A stretch of DNA of 64,000 nucleotides from Sisyra terminalis. Taxonomy: Eukaryota; Arthropoda; Insecta; Neuroptera; Sisyridae. A model generated the notes under the pieces. It saw only the letters and a list, made by a program, of their open reading frames with translations. It was not told where the DNA came from and ran no database searches. Position numbers and translations under genes: made by a program. Position 1 is the first letter of the stretch, and each line of letters starts with the position of its first letter. Shown piece after piece: positions 34,303 to 45,605 of this stretch. Location: assembly GCA_958496175.1 (NCBI GenBank), contig OY292275.1:8308001-8372000 (forward strand), in the 5' to 3' direction.

Positions 34303-34499
34303 AGTTTTCCAAATTTTATTTATTTTTAGTAGGATAGTGGACATGATAGGATGTAGATCCATATACTAATTATTAATTTAGCTAAATCAATAATTAGTAT
34401 AAGGATCTACATTCTTTCATGTCCAATATCCTACTAAAAATAAATAATATTATGTAAATTACGGACACAACAAATTTATCAATAAGTTTTCCAAATTTT
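34303..34499. mobile_element. Hairpin insertion with 15-bp target duplication
   Basis: A 167-bp insert (34318-34484) between perfect direct repeats AGTTTTCCAAATTTT (34303-34317 and 34485-34499). It is a hairpin with 57-base arms (34318-34374 and 34388-34444; six or so mismatches, loop about 13) plus a 40-base tail ending AAATTTATCAATA. The build of hairpin plus tail and long target duplication matches the PLE-type insert at 31.6 kb, but no hammerhead is present. Confidence 0.8.
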
Positions 34500-35438
34500 T
34501 GAATATTCTATGCATAATACAAAAATTATCTTTCAAACCTACTTCCAGCTTATCTTTTTGACAAGGCAAAGTTTTATTCTCAAAAGATTTATTTCTATTG
34601 TTTTTAAGATGACAAGATTAATGTTATCTTTAAAAATTTTGAACCAATTTTTTAAGACGTAGAATTGTTTAGGTAAATATTAGTGTAATATATATTAGTG
34701 TCATATTTCATTATCTTTTGTAACTTCCGCCAATATTATAAGCAAAAAAAGTAAAGAAAACATCATGAATTATTGCAAAATAGTTTTTCTGGTTTAATCG
34801 TAGTCCTTTAATTTAATACCAAAAATAACAGGGATGTTTAGTTTTATACAAACATGCATACCCAAAAAAAAAACATCCTGATTTCCTTGAATCAATTTAG
34901 GTAAGGATTATAAATAAGCTTTCATACAAGCAAATGCAAATCGCCATTTTAGCTAAATCTCTACGAACAGGAAAGCTTTAAGATTGTTTTTCTTTGTTGA
35001 GTTTGTTTGGTAACGATATGACTTTTCGAAGTCAGTCATTTATTTTGGTGTAATTTAAGATATCTATCTCTATTTTCAAAGAAACTTTTTGATCACTGAA
35101 AGACAAGTCTTTAGAAAATCACATATACGAGGAACACTAATTGCTATACTATTTAGACCAAATCAAGTTTATTGGTTTGGACTTGCTATTGATTGAACCA
35201 TTCTTTGTGAATAAAGTCTGCACTTGCTTTATAAGTCTTTTTCATATTAATAAAAACGAATGTAAAACTAATATGGGTCATTCTTTTTGATAAATATGTA
35301 ATTTTTTCCCCTTGAATAATTCAGGGGTTATTGTAAATTTTAGGTCAAATTACTTAAAAAGTGTTGTTTAAATATATGAATTATGAGTGATGTTTTCTAA
35401 AGTTTTGGAAATTGTAGTGTTATTAAATTATGTTCAAC
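34500..35438. other. AT-rich DNA, no gene seen
   Basis: Nothing recognisable. Confidence 0.5.
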
Positions 35439-35855
35439 TAATAGGCAATACTGTGTAAACAATATATAAGATATATTGCAGTCCAATTTGTGTAGTATAA
35501 TTTAATATAATAATATATAAAAATCATAACACAAAAATAAATTTGAACAGAAGTTCAAACAAAAATATTCGTGACGTATTGCCCAGATACGTATTTCGAT
35601 TGCCAAGCAACCTTCATCCAAACTACTTGATTACCGCTGATGAAGATTGCTTGGCAATCGAAATACGTATCTGGGCAATACGTTACGAATATTTTTGTTT
35701 GAACTTCTGTGCAAATTTATGTTTGTGGTATGATTTTTATATATTATTATATTAAATTATAATACATAAATTGGACTGCAATATATCTTATGTATTGTAT
35801 ACACAGTATAACTGTTCAAAGTCAGCGAAAAAATATTAATTTGATAATAGGCAAT
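35439..35855. mobile_element. Palindromic ribozyme-bearing insertion, family 2, copy 2
   Basis: A 395-bp insert (35450-35844) with a perfect 11-bp target duplication TAATAGGCAAT (35439-35449 and 35845-35855). It is an inverted repeat like copy 1 at 21.5 kb but with the AT-rich arrays shortened. The right arm keeps a full hammerhead. The left arm has lost the CUG of the core. The outer tail (CTGTTCAAAGTCAGCGAAAA) is on the right, opposite to copy 1. The 70-codon frame at 35543-35755 is a by-product of the palindrome. Confidence 0.88.
35632..35677 (+). ncRNA. Hammerhead ribozyme motif, family 2
   Basis: CTGATGA at 35637-35643, stem II GATTGC / GCAATC (six perfect pairs, loop TTG), GAAA at 35660-35663, palindromic stem III ATACGTAT, and an AUC cleavage triplet ending at 35671. 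Stem I is weak: CCG / TGG, three pairs including a wobble. One unpaired A precedes stem II. Confidence 0.72.
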
Positions 35856-36299
35856 GTTTTTGGTGCCTGACAAATCTTCACATGTTTATGCAACTATCTA
35901 GTGCAATTTTGTTTAAAATGACTTAGGTATTCGAATGATATAGACGCGTTTGTAACCATGGAAGACCTAGCGAAATATCAAAGAGCAATAATTTTCTTTT
36001 TGTGGAAAAAAGGTGAGAAATCATCAATAAAAGTGTTCTAAGACTTTTGAAAACTTTTTTCATTCCTAAACCAATCGCCGAAAACTTCGATACTTATGTG
36101 TACAACGTGAACTTTCTATCGTAAAATAATTGAGGGTATTAAGGTCTGTTGAATTTTGAGCTTTTTTTAAGCTTAAAGATTTATGGGTAGTAAAAATAAT
36201 TAGTAACTAGTTATATTGCTTTCGTGAGCCTAATTTTTTCCTGTGGCCTTAATATCGAGAAAAATTATGCCTGTTCTAGGCCTTTGTACCCTCAAAAGC
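35856..36299. other. AT-rich DNA with a 30-codon transposase-like start
   Basis: A frame at 35959-36048 opens MEDLAKYQRAIIFFLWKKGE, a shape seen in N-terminal helix-turn-helix regions of Tc1/IS630-type transposases, then stops. Too short to call. Confidence 0.2.
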
Positions 36300-37320
36300 T
36301 GTACATATTTTCCATGTTAACGGAAACTCACGGTATATAGTTTAGTGTGATTTCATGTTGCAAAAAGTAACGTTACATAAGTCTCATGGTACATTAGCAC
36401 ATTTTTATTGAAATTTTAATAAGTTTTATATTATTAAAGCATTAAAAATAATTTCTATTCTCCAACTAGCGATAATGTGTGCGACTAACGAATACGGAGA
36501 ATGCAATAAAAAATTAACGATCTAAACGATATATAAAATTCGTCATTGCACGCGAAACATGGCTTTTATGTTAAAGAGATATATACAGAAAGCATTGTGC
36601 TATCAAGGGTATAGTATTGTAAGTCCGATATCGTATTTGTAATATAGAAAACGATCAAATCAATTAAACTTTCAAGTTTAAATTGATTAAGTAAAATGAA
36701 TAACGGCTGTTTTATGGCCATCGTAATGAATACCTGCAATGTTCTGCCATTTGTGAACGGGAGAGTTTGTTCTGCACATGAGTTCATTTGTGTTCCACAA
36801 TAGCGCTCATAAAATTCTAACTGCCAGGTCTCTAAATTTGTTGTAATGCCATTAACAATGTAGTGCAAATGGACGTAATGCCACATTGTTGCGATATTTT
36901 TCGTCTTTTAACCAATATGAAAGCCTTTCAATCAAGTGACTATAAAAGTATATTTTTTTTAATAGAAAAAAAATATATATGATATTTCTCTATGAAATAA
37001 ATTTTCTTCACAACACCAACCCCCTTATTCTTTAGCACACTTTATTTCATCCCGTTATGTACACAGTGCTATATAATATTGAAGTAATTTGTTGGAAAAT
37101 GGCGTATGTTTGTGAAGACGTTTTTGTGTTAAAGTTTGATTTTCTCCCCGAAGAAAATGTTCCACAGCAAGTGTTTTAGTTCCCACCTTTATGGATAGCG
37201 CTGACGTCGTGTCGTCGTTCGAATTGCCTTCCGTTTTTTTTTCCTCTTTAAAGTGTATAAAAATTATTGCTGTCATTATAATGTTATTATCAAATCACAC
37301 TTTTTTTCTCTTCCTCGTTC
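36300..37320. other. Mixed stretch with GC-richer unique islands
   Basis: Composition is more balanced at about 36700-36900 and 37030-37250 (GTGAACGGGAGAGTTTG near 36756; GCTGACGTCGTGTCGTCGTT near 37200). A 106-codon minus-strand frame (36566-36886) and a 73-codon frame (37055-37276) show no motif. Possibly host regulatory or untranslated DNA. Confidence 0.2.
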
Positions 37321-37938
37321 GTTAGAGCACCCCTCCCCCCCCGATCATTTATTTTTCATTCTTCAATAGAGAAATAAAATTCCAGAAAAAAAACACTTTT
37401 TTTTCCTTTCATTACGCCAAGTGATTTTCTTTATAATTTTCTATAATAAGATTTTATTGGCAACTCAATCGTTTACCGTTTATTTTTTCAGTGGAAAAAA
37501 TTTATATGAAATTATCGTTATCGTTATTTTAAGCGACACCAATTTACAATTGATGAGTTTGTTTACGAAGTGTTATTAAATAAGAAATTTTATTTTGGAA
37601 GGTATAACGAAATTGGCCGTGTAAAAATTGGTTGGAGCTTTTCATTAAACATTATATATTATTTTAACAGTTTATAATTTTTCTGTGTTTTTATTCTATT
37701 TTAAGCTTAATTTTCCTTCTCTTAATTCTAGATTGCCTTTTAGGCTTTAAGATCTTTAACCGGAAGCAAATTTATGCAATTTTTCCAATAATTTTAGCAA
37801 CTTCAATTTTGTTATGACGAAATCTTCTTGAATAATTTATATTTTCTTTTAGCAAGAACTTATTCAGCAATTAGCGCGTCAATGGTATTGTCTTATCTTT
37901 AAACTTTTGTCAAAACTTAAATCACTTCAAAAATGTAT
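37321..37938. other. AT-rich DNA, no gene seen
   Basis: Nothing recognisable. Confidence 0.5.
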
Positions 37939-37940
37939 TA

Positions 37941-38893
37941 GGGGAGACCGGGTACAAAAGTAACAATGTGTCCTTTTACCTTGATTTCTGGCTGGGTGTT
38001 ACTATTGCCATTAAATGAATATAACCACATATAAATTTAGTTTATGTTCTTCACAATAGTAACTTGATTTATTAAATTATGGTGTATTTTATATAAATAA
38101 CACAGAATTAAAAAAAAATTGTCAGTTGTTACTTTCGACCACGTAAGCGGGTCGAAAGTAACACGTTGTGGGTCGAAAGTAACAAGACTGCTAAGGGCTG
38201 CTAATGAAAACAAGAGTACAAGTTAAATCAACAAATTACTTATTAAATGACTATGATTATTGATTTATGATGTAAACCAAATTCAGCATTTTAAATACTC
38301 AAAAAATATATATTTTAAGGAAATGAATCAATAGAATGCCGCGACAACACATAAGAACTATTGCATGAAGAACTACCGACACGGAAATGTATCGAAAATC
38401 ATTCTACTGAAGTAGATATCCATAAAAATATGCTGTTAGTAATAAAATCATTACGAGGACAAAAGTAACATATTACTTTTGTACCCTAGGGGGCTATGTT
38501 ACTTTTGTCCTCATTCTCATTTTTAATAAAACGTGTAATTTACTTTAAAACGGAATGTGCTAGACAAAAACACAAAAATGAATTTAAACAATGTATGTAC
38601 AATTTATCTAATCAAGAATGGATATGCAAACATTCGGATTGCTATGATTCTTTTACGACTATGTAAACAATAAATAAGAAAACGTCGAAAAACGTACTTT
38701 TGGCTCATTAAAACACATTACGTTTTATTATATAACCTAACAACGCACTGCGCACGCGTCGACTTAATGTGATTGAGGGGGGGAGGGCTCTAGGCTATCA
38801 CCTGATAGCAGCATAGCGGAATTCGCCCATTGGATAAGCCTAGAAAGCATTTGTTACTTTCGACCCGCCGTTACTTTTGCACCCAGTCTCCCC
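37941..38893. mobile_element. TIR element of 953 bp with repeated internal terminal motifs
   Basis: The ends GGGGAGACCGGGTACAAAAG and the inverse GGGGAGACTGGGTGCAAAAG form terminal inverted repeats of 24 bases (both continue TAAC). TA on both sides (37939-37940, 38894-38895) fits a TA target duplication. Inside, the phrase GTTACTTT(C/T)G and its inverse recur many times: near 38128, 38156, 38178, 38464, 38474, 38500 and 38850, often as paired inverted copies with GGGTCGAAAG or GGACAAAAG. No ORF is readable. The superfamily is not identified; the TA duplication points toward Tc1/mariner-like groups. Confidence 0.82.
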
Positions 38894-38895
38894 TA

Positions 38896-39839
38896 CTTCC
38901 GTTACAAAAACAGCGTTATAAAGAATAGCGATAAACGGGTTTTTACTGTTATTGTTCTCTATATTCGTGACATCAGTATATTGGATGGCAAAAATATTTT
39001 TACGTAAGTACCAATAAAAATAATAAACCTCAATAATTTTGTCCAAAAAATTTGAATTTTTTAATTAGATAACAAATATTGTACCACAGTTATTTCGTAA
39101 TGGTCATAATGACTTATTTCGTAATCAATAACTGGGACAATTTCATTGTTGGTGAGTAATTTGAAAAATGCAGTCGGAAAGATATGATTTGAGGAAAAGA
39201 AATTATTGGGAAGGGATTTTTTTTTAAGTTTGTACCAAAGTCCTGGATGCCATACTGGCCAAATACCTGTGTAACTTCCAGAAATACTTCTTGGAAGTTT
39301 TGTTTTCTATTAAGAGTTGCAAAGATTTCATCAACGATCAGTGCTTAAAATATATTTTGATTATTTATAAAACCTTTGCAATTAGATATAAATTGAACAT
39401 AAAAAGTATTGAAGATTTAATCATGTAAAAGAAACTGTAACACCAATTGTTTTTAACGATATTATTCCAAATCCAAATGCATTCAATGATTAAATCAAAC
39501 AAAAAGTCTGAATCAATTTTGAAAAGATTTGGCCATAAGAGATTTTGTTTCGGAAAATATAATCGTTTCCATAAATATTGGTGTGTTACGTGAAACGCTT
39601 TTGCCGGACATCCATTCAAAGTTTGGTAATATCAAAAGTGCTTTCTTGCCATCTCACTCCATCCACCTGTATTGTTAGTATTGATTTTCTACTTAGAATT
39701 CAGTTAACCATTTCAAAGTTTCGAGCACGCTTATCGAAAACTTTTGTAACAAAATACAGAAGATAAGAAAAAAAAAATGTATTTTATGAGATGCGGCCAA
39801 ACAACCACTCTGTTTCTCAAATGTATCAAGAAATATCAA
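38896..39839. other. AT-rich DNA, no gene seen
   Basis: Frames at 39365-39619 (minus) and 39578-39766 have no recognised motif. Confidence 0.5.
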
Positions 39840-40530
39840 ATCGAAAACATTTGCGTTGGAAAATCAATTTAATAAATTACGCTTGGCAAACGGTATACAT
39901 ATGAGAAATATGGGAAATGCAACGTCACAAATAATTTGCGATAAAGCATATTTTGTCACATTAATAATTCCCACAATAATTGGTATGCGAGTTTTCGAGT
40001 CAAATGCGGGCGTTTTGTTTATGTTTGCAATTTTATCCGATTGGAAAATGGTTGGAAGCTATTTTTCGCGTTTGAAATCAAACCGCTGCTGTTTAATTGA
40101 AACGAAAAATATTGAAATCTATGCGTACGTAATTGCCACAATTGCCAAATCAAAAATAGCCAACCTGATTAACGGTATTTGAAGATCGATCTCTGGCATA
40201 ATTTGCCTTCGCAATTACGCATAATTTAAACGCAACCACGTAAATTTTTTTCGACGATCGTCAGAGCAACTCTGAATCGAACCTGGTCTATGACCTAATA
40301 ACGCCACGTTGATATTTATCTCCAACTTTACCAAGCTTTTAAACTATAATAATCGTATTCACGTTTTAAGTCCGCCATAGAACGCAGCCAGTATTAAATT
40401 TACGTGCAACATTAATTAGATGCCAGTTATTACTGCCGTTGTGTTGCCAACGTAAAGAACTGCTGCCAAATTGGCCACGATCGGCTCAAAGTTCAAAAGA
40501 CAACTCTGGAGGTGGCACAACCCGTAAAAT
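39840..40530. other. GC-richer unique island, candidate conserved non-coding DNA
   Basis: The longest stretch of balanced, non-repetitive sequence in the window, with many short AT-core motifs inside GC-richer DNA (AATTAGATGCCAG at 40412, ACGTAATTGCC at 40127, CGATCGTCAGAGCAAC at 40255). A 108-codon plus-strand frame (39856-40182, non-ATG start) covers the first half without any recognisable domain. It could be a host enhancer or an unrecognised exon. Confidence 0.3.
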
Positions 40531-41484
40531 TTCTCACATTATTGCATACCTTCATAAAAAGATATCATAACATCACCAGATAATATTTTCAGCGTTAAAT
40601 CGAGAAAAATAATAAAAAATGTTTGCTGTTGAGATTTTTCACTCCACTCTTTCAATGGATTTCAATCGTCTATTGAAAACGGTGAGGTTATTTCGCAGGA
40701 TTAGAACACGATTTGTATAGCTTCGACCGTAAAATTGTAAAATGTGTAAGAAATACATGTAAAATGAAAATGAAAGGTATATTAACTTAAGAAAAAATAC
40801 TTTCTTGAAATATTTTTAATCTTAAAAGAAAAAAGGAAAAGTTAGTTCAACACCAAATATCAGAATTTAAGTTTATTTACAAAAATAAATGATTAAATTT
40901 TACCAAAGATAAAATTCTGTTAAAATTAAAAAAAACACAGTGGGAATTTCATAATATTTCTTTGCTTGCCACATTAGCCAATTTGTTACTTTGTAGTACA
41001 AAACTTTGAATGGTCAAAAGCTATCCATTATTGTCCAAATAAAATAAAATTTTCCTCATTGCAATGTATATCAAATTTAGGCTTACATATGCTCTACAGA
41101 AAACGATATATCGACCCTAAAACTACAAGTACAAAACGACTCAATTCATTGGAATACATTTGGTCAATAAAACCTTCTTGTAATTTTCTCAGAGGGACCA
41201 TTACGTTTATCCAAGGTTTGCTATCCTTAAACCAAAAATTGCTGCAATTGTCAAGAAAAAAAATCTTTTCGGTTCTATATACGAGTTTTGCTTATTGACG
41301 TTTTATTATTATGTATACGAAATCGATTAAGAGATAAAAGAAATCTTAATTTAACCACTTTTAGAGAAACCAAAAATTATGTTTCCTTAATTTAATTTTC
41401 TTTGAAGAAAAATATACTTTTGTAAGCACTGTTTAAATAAATTAACCTTTCTTTATAAATAATACATACTAAATTATTACCATA
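40531..41484. other. AT-rich DNA, no gene seen
   Basis: A 79-codon frame (41059-41298) has no motif. Confidence 0.5.
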
Positions 41485-41786
41485 ATGCTTTACTTAATAA
41501 GAAAACAATTCAGGTTGTTTAAGATCAGTTTTTTTTTTTATGTTTTTTAATATTCAAATTAGCTACGTTTCGTTACGTATAAATATTATTTATTTATTGA
41601 ATTTAAATTGAAACTGTTATATTTTTTGTAATTCTAGAAGCCTGATGAAGTTACAATATGTAACAAAACGTAGCTAATTTGAATATTAAGAAACATTAAA
41701 TAAAAAAACCGATCTTAAACAACCTGAACTTCCGTCTTATTTAATAAAAGCTGGGATATGAATTTTATCATCTACTATGCTTTACT
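41485..41786. mobile_element. Ribozyme-type inverted-repeat insertion, family 3
   Basis: A 282-bp insert (41495-41776) flanked by a perfect 10-bp duplication ATGCTTTACT (41485-41494 and 41777-41786). Arms of about 84 bases (to 41577, and 41660-41744) are inverted copies with the shared blocks CAGGTTGTTTAAGATC and AATATTCAAATTAGCTACGT. Each arm holds a GAAACG- or AAAACG-type hammerhead half, and the right side keeps the CTGATGA core. The general plan is as in families 1 and 2, but the sequence is unrelated. Confidence 0.82.
41636..41690 (+). ncRNA. Hammerhead-like motif, family 3 (degenerate)
   Basis: CTGATGA at 41642-41648, one A, stem II GTTAC / GTAAC with loop AATAT. Then AAAA stands where the consensus needs GAAA (the other arm has CGAAAC), then stem III ACGT and a GUA-type cleavage triplet. 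Stem I has only about three pairs (AGC / GCT). Probably inactive in this copy. Confidence 0.5.
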
Positions 41787-42344
41787 GCAAAGAAGGTCCT
41801 CAAAAAATTATACTTTCCATATATTCAAAAAATATTGATACAAATTAAAATATGTAGGTATAAAATAAATCTAAAAAAGCAAAAAAATATACATAAACCG
41901 CAAGGCTGATAAAAATTTCATAAAAACTTTTCATCTTGCCAACAAAATAAATGGAAATCTTTTTTCAATACATTTCATTAAGAATAATTTGATTAATGTT
42001 TACTGCCTTTGTATATCTGAGAATTAAGTACTAAACCAGAAAATCATTCTAAAGTTTGTGATTGTTGTTTTAAGAAAAAAGATCGATAAAATTTTGGTGT
42101 ACAAGAAATATAAGCTCTTGAAGAATAAGATTAGACGTAAATGGATTTGAGAATAAAAGAGATTAGAATATCTTTAAGTTGGATTAAACGAAAGACAAAT
42201 TTTAATTATCCCGTACAACGATGAAGTCGCGGGTGATATCACTTAATATTTTGGCAAAATATTTTATAGTTATTAGAAGTATAATAATAAAAAAGATTAA
42301 CAAATATAAAATTAAAGAAAAATTATGTAATATATAGTCCCAAC
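41787..42344. other. AT-rich DNA, no gene seen
   Basis: Nothing recognisable. Confidence 0.5.
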
Positions 42345-42422
42345 ATTGATTGGGTCTTCTCAACATGTTTCGCTAATACCACACCAGAATCGAACTACGG
42401 TTCTTACCTATGGTGTGGTACA
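42345..42422 (-). repeat. Hairpin with GAAACATGT motif, possible PLE scrap
   Basis: A 10-bp perfect hairpin pair TACCACACCA / TGGTGTGGTA encloses GTTCGATTC, which resembles a polymerase III B box. On the minus strand it is followed by GCGAAACATGTTG, which looks like the GAAA plus palindromic stem III of the hammerheads elsewhere. The CTGATGA core is not present (CTGGTGT in its place). Origin uncertain. Confidence 0.3.
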
Positions 42423-42517
42423 TAAGCAATAATTTGTTAGCACATTGCATATTATATAAATTGTAAATAGAAGGCAATAAAGGGTTTTATTAAAAAAATA
42501 TATCTCCTTATAATATC

Positions 42518-42746
42518 GCTCACTGGGTGCAATAGTGGCACATCTCAAAAAATGTTTGTTTTTAGTTAATTGTATTATTAATGCTCGCATTTTGTGTTTT
42601 ATCTATTAACAATACTGGCATATTTTTATGTTATTTTACATAAAATTAATTACATAAAACTAAAATTAATTCATAAATTACATAAAACATAGTCATTTTC
42701 TGAAAACTAACAATTTGTTGATGTGCCACTATTGCACCCAGTGAGC
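42518..42746. mobile_element. MITE of 229 bp
   Basis: Perfect terminal inverted repeats of 27 bases, beginning GCTCACTGGGTGCAATAGTG and continuing GCACATC, at 42518-42544 and 42720-42746. The interior is AT-rich with TACATAAAA repeats and no ORF. Similarity continues a few bases outward (ATATC / ATATT), so the exact ends and duplication are unclear. Confidence 0.82.
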
Positions 42747-45129
42747 AATATATTGTAAAGAAAATATTAAAATTGAATGAAAAGTTTTGGTTGTTCTGTG
42801 CAAAATCCAAAGTACTATGACAGTAAAGTCAAGTATATGTTTATTACCAATATAAAAGATTTTGATCCCTCAGGAAACAAATGAGTGTAAGACTCAGATA
42901 AAGTGAAAAACATTCCTGTGCACATATGAAAGAACGGGCAGGAAATATTCCAAATAGAAAAATGCATTTGATGCATTCTAATACAAACGAATGATTTTAT
43001 CAATTTTTGTTAATTTTTTTCTAATCAATCAAAAAATATCGGAAACGATAGAAAAATAATTAAACGATAGAAAATAAGACAAGAAAATAATATAAATTTA
43101 AACTTTCACATCGATATAATTGCGAGCAAAGGTTGATGTTTCATTAAGAAGGAAAATCTTTTCTTTTTATCATTTTATCTTCGTTTTTCAAATAAAATAC
43201 GAAAGTTATTAAATATGATAAGTGTATACTTTTAGAATTATAATAACTTCCGTTAGCGGTTGATGAATGAAACAGATTACAGCCACTCAAGTGATTTTCT
43301 TCAATGGAATTATCAGAAAATTAAAGTTTGCATACAAAAAGTTTCCCTTTATGAAATTGAAAATTATTCATGATATTGTAGGATAAGGAAGTGCTCCAAT
43401 TAATAACTAAATAATAAACACGGATAAGACCATAAGTCAAGTGGAGATTTCACGAAAGAGAAAAATAAATCCTTCATAATATTCAACGAGTAATGATAAG
43501 AGTTTGCTGATGCGACGAAAAATTCTCTTCGGCTTTTTAAAAATAAAATTATCGTTTCTAATTTTGTTTCAATACAAATATTTATGCAATGTAAAAGTGT
43601 CAAATGACAACCGATGTGTGACTGACACAAATCGTTTGATGAGAAAATATATAAAAGAGAGAAAAAAAAATCAATGTACTTTTCGCTCCAAAAATAACAC
43701 AAAAAAAGAGTTTTATAGTTCTTTTTACACTTCATACAAAAAGAAAAAAAAATAATTTAAACGAGGAACAGGTGCTTTATATAATCCAAACATTGCTCAT
43801 GTCCATTCAACTTAACAACGTTTTTTTTTTTTCGTTGAAAATTTTTCCCCATGTGATTTGAACAGAGCATTACTCGAATCATGTGACTTAAATTTTCTTA
43901 TCCAACATGTGTTACGTAAGCGTTAATTGTTATAAATATATATATTTAGATTTTCGACATATTTTCTAATGTATCTTCAGTGATGTAACAACATTTTTAC
44001 AACGTCGCTAACGTAAATTCCGTCAATAAGCAGAACTTTGAACCGAAAAAATCACAAATAGAAATTTTACTTTTAGAAAAACTTTGAAACATTTCTCATT
44101 AATAATAATTACATCAATTTAAAACGTGACAGTTTCAATTGGAAGTTTTTTTTTTAATATTTATTTTCCGAATACAGAGAGAAAGCGTCGACGACAAATT
44201 ATAATTTCTTCAAATCTCTTCCCAATCAAATGCAAATTGGCTTATTATTGAGTTTGTATTATGCTAATTAAATAGAGCCTAAAGGGGACTGAGATGAACG
44301 GAGCAGATATTTCAATAAACATGAAATTGTAAATGTGACAATTTGATTGGTTTCATCATTTTAAACTGATGTATATTCTATTAAGAAAATACGATTAACA
44401 ACAAAATCGTTCATATCGTAATGAATTTTGTGCGCATTCAAAAGAAAATACCAAGCACAAATTGTTGAAAATCAATAAAGAAAACATTTTTTTTTTTGCT
44501 ATGAAAAAATAATTTGTTTTTCTTTTTTGTAGAAAAGCGTACAAAAATAATTCATATTTTTCTAATTTCCGGCTTAATATGAAAAAAATACAATTCACGC
44601 CAATCTTAAAGTTCTTTTATTTTAATTCATCTATTTTTAAAATAAGGGTAGTTTTTACTTCCAAAAGTTTTCTAATATAAATACCACAACTATATTTTCA
44701 TATTTTTTTCCTCATCAATTTGTGGTATGACATCATATAGTTTGCTGTATTAATATCCTAGTTGACACCCTCAACTTCACTTAAAAGCACTCAATTCTAA
44801 TGATAATTTTTTTATTGAATCTTAAGGCGCTAAGCGGCTTACGCTATAGGAACCATTGATATAGTTAAAGTTGTTGAACATGGAAATAGCTTTTTCAATG
44901 AAATTTTTTCTTCCCAAAGATTCATTCCTAGAAAGGAATAAATTAATTGCTGGAAACCCCAGTGCATTCAACCAATTCATGTTTAACATCCAGGACGTTC
45001 AAAAATGAGGAACAATTTATATATGGTGTCGCCAAAGTATATTTATTAGTCACCTGTATTAAGACTTAGGTCGTAAATATTTAGATATTAGTCACTTTCG
45101 CTATTCTTTTTATTTAGCAACCCGGTTAC
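42747..45129. other. AT-rich DNA, no gene seen
   Basis: Overlapping frames on both strands at 43400-43755 (111 and 83 codons) are Lys- or Phe-rich by-products of A/T runs. No repeat was recognised. Confidence 0.5.
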
Positions 45130-45605
45130 TTTTCAAAACTTTATATTCTTCTCTCTTTTGTTCCTGTTGCTTAGCATTTTTCTAAGGTAATTTTCTTATC
45201 TTCCTCCAGTTATGCAGTCGATTAGAAGATGAAGAACGAAAGCACATCTTCACAATTGCCACAGTTAGAATTCCCCCCAGCATTATATATTAAAAGATCA
45301 TATCCAGGTGTGTGTTATTCTGAGTTTTGTTATAGCCATTGCGTAGATTCTTGGCAAGAATTCGCTTGGGGATATAACCTGAACTGGGTCCCTCATTATA
45401 GCTACTTTTTGGGGTGTATTCTGCCATATACTGTTCTAGGTTTTTTGGACTTTAATCTTAATTTTTTCTTCCAGTTTTCCAATTCCAGCTTATTGTTGAA
45501 TAGTTCTTAGATGGTTGCCTTTTTGGCCGCTTTGTCCGTTTTCTCTTTGCCATTTATCCCATGATGCCCAGGGATACAGATTAGCTTTGTTAATACTTAT
45601 TTCTG
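45130..45605 (-). pseudogene. RNase H-type non-LTR retrotransposon tail
   Basis: The minus strand reads KLICIPGHHGINGKEKTDKA then AKKATI (45500-45580), the RNase H segment that normally reads W-P-H-GI-GNE-AD. Then a stop, LENWKKKLRLKSKKPRTVYG, and in a second frame RIYAMAITKLRITHTW. That resembles the LPR-Y-V-LTRLRIGHT block that follows RNase H in I- and R1-type elements. CAFVLHLLIDC resembles the terminal zinc-knuckle-like C--T--HLL--C block. Several stops and frame changes. The plus-strand 93-codon frame over the same bases is a shadow. Confidence 0.7.

Noticed and set aside
35543..35755. 70-codon frame sharing its start with a minus-strand frame at 21733-21927 (MNRSSNKNIRDVLP)
   Set aside because: The shared peptide comes from the palindromic ribozyme element, where inverted arms give mirrored frames. 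It is not a conserved protein.
36566..36886. 106-codon minus-strand open frame
   Set aside because: No motif, no biased composition and no partner exon. Frames of this length are expected by chance in 64 kb.
42518..42746. A TA or TTAA target duplication for the 229-bp MITE
   Set aside because: Flanking bases are partly inverted-similar, so the boundary and duplication cannot be fixed by eye.
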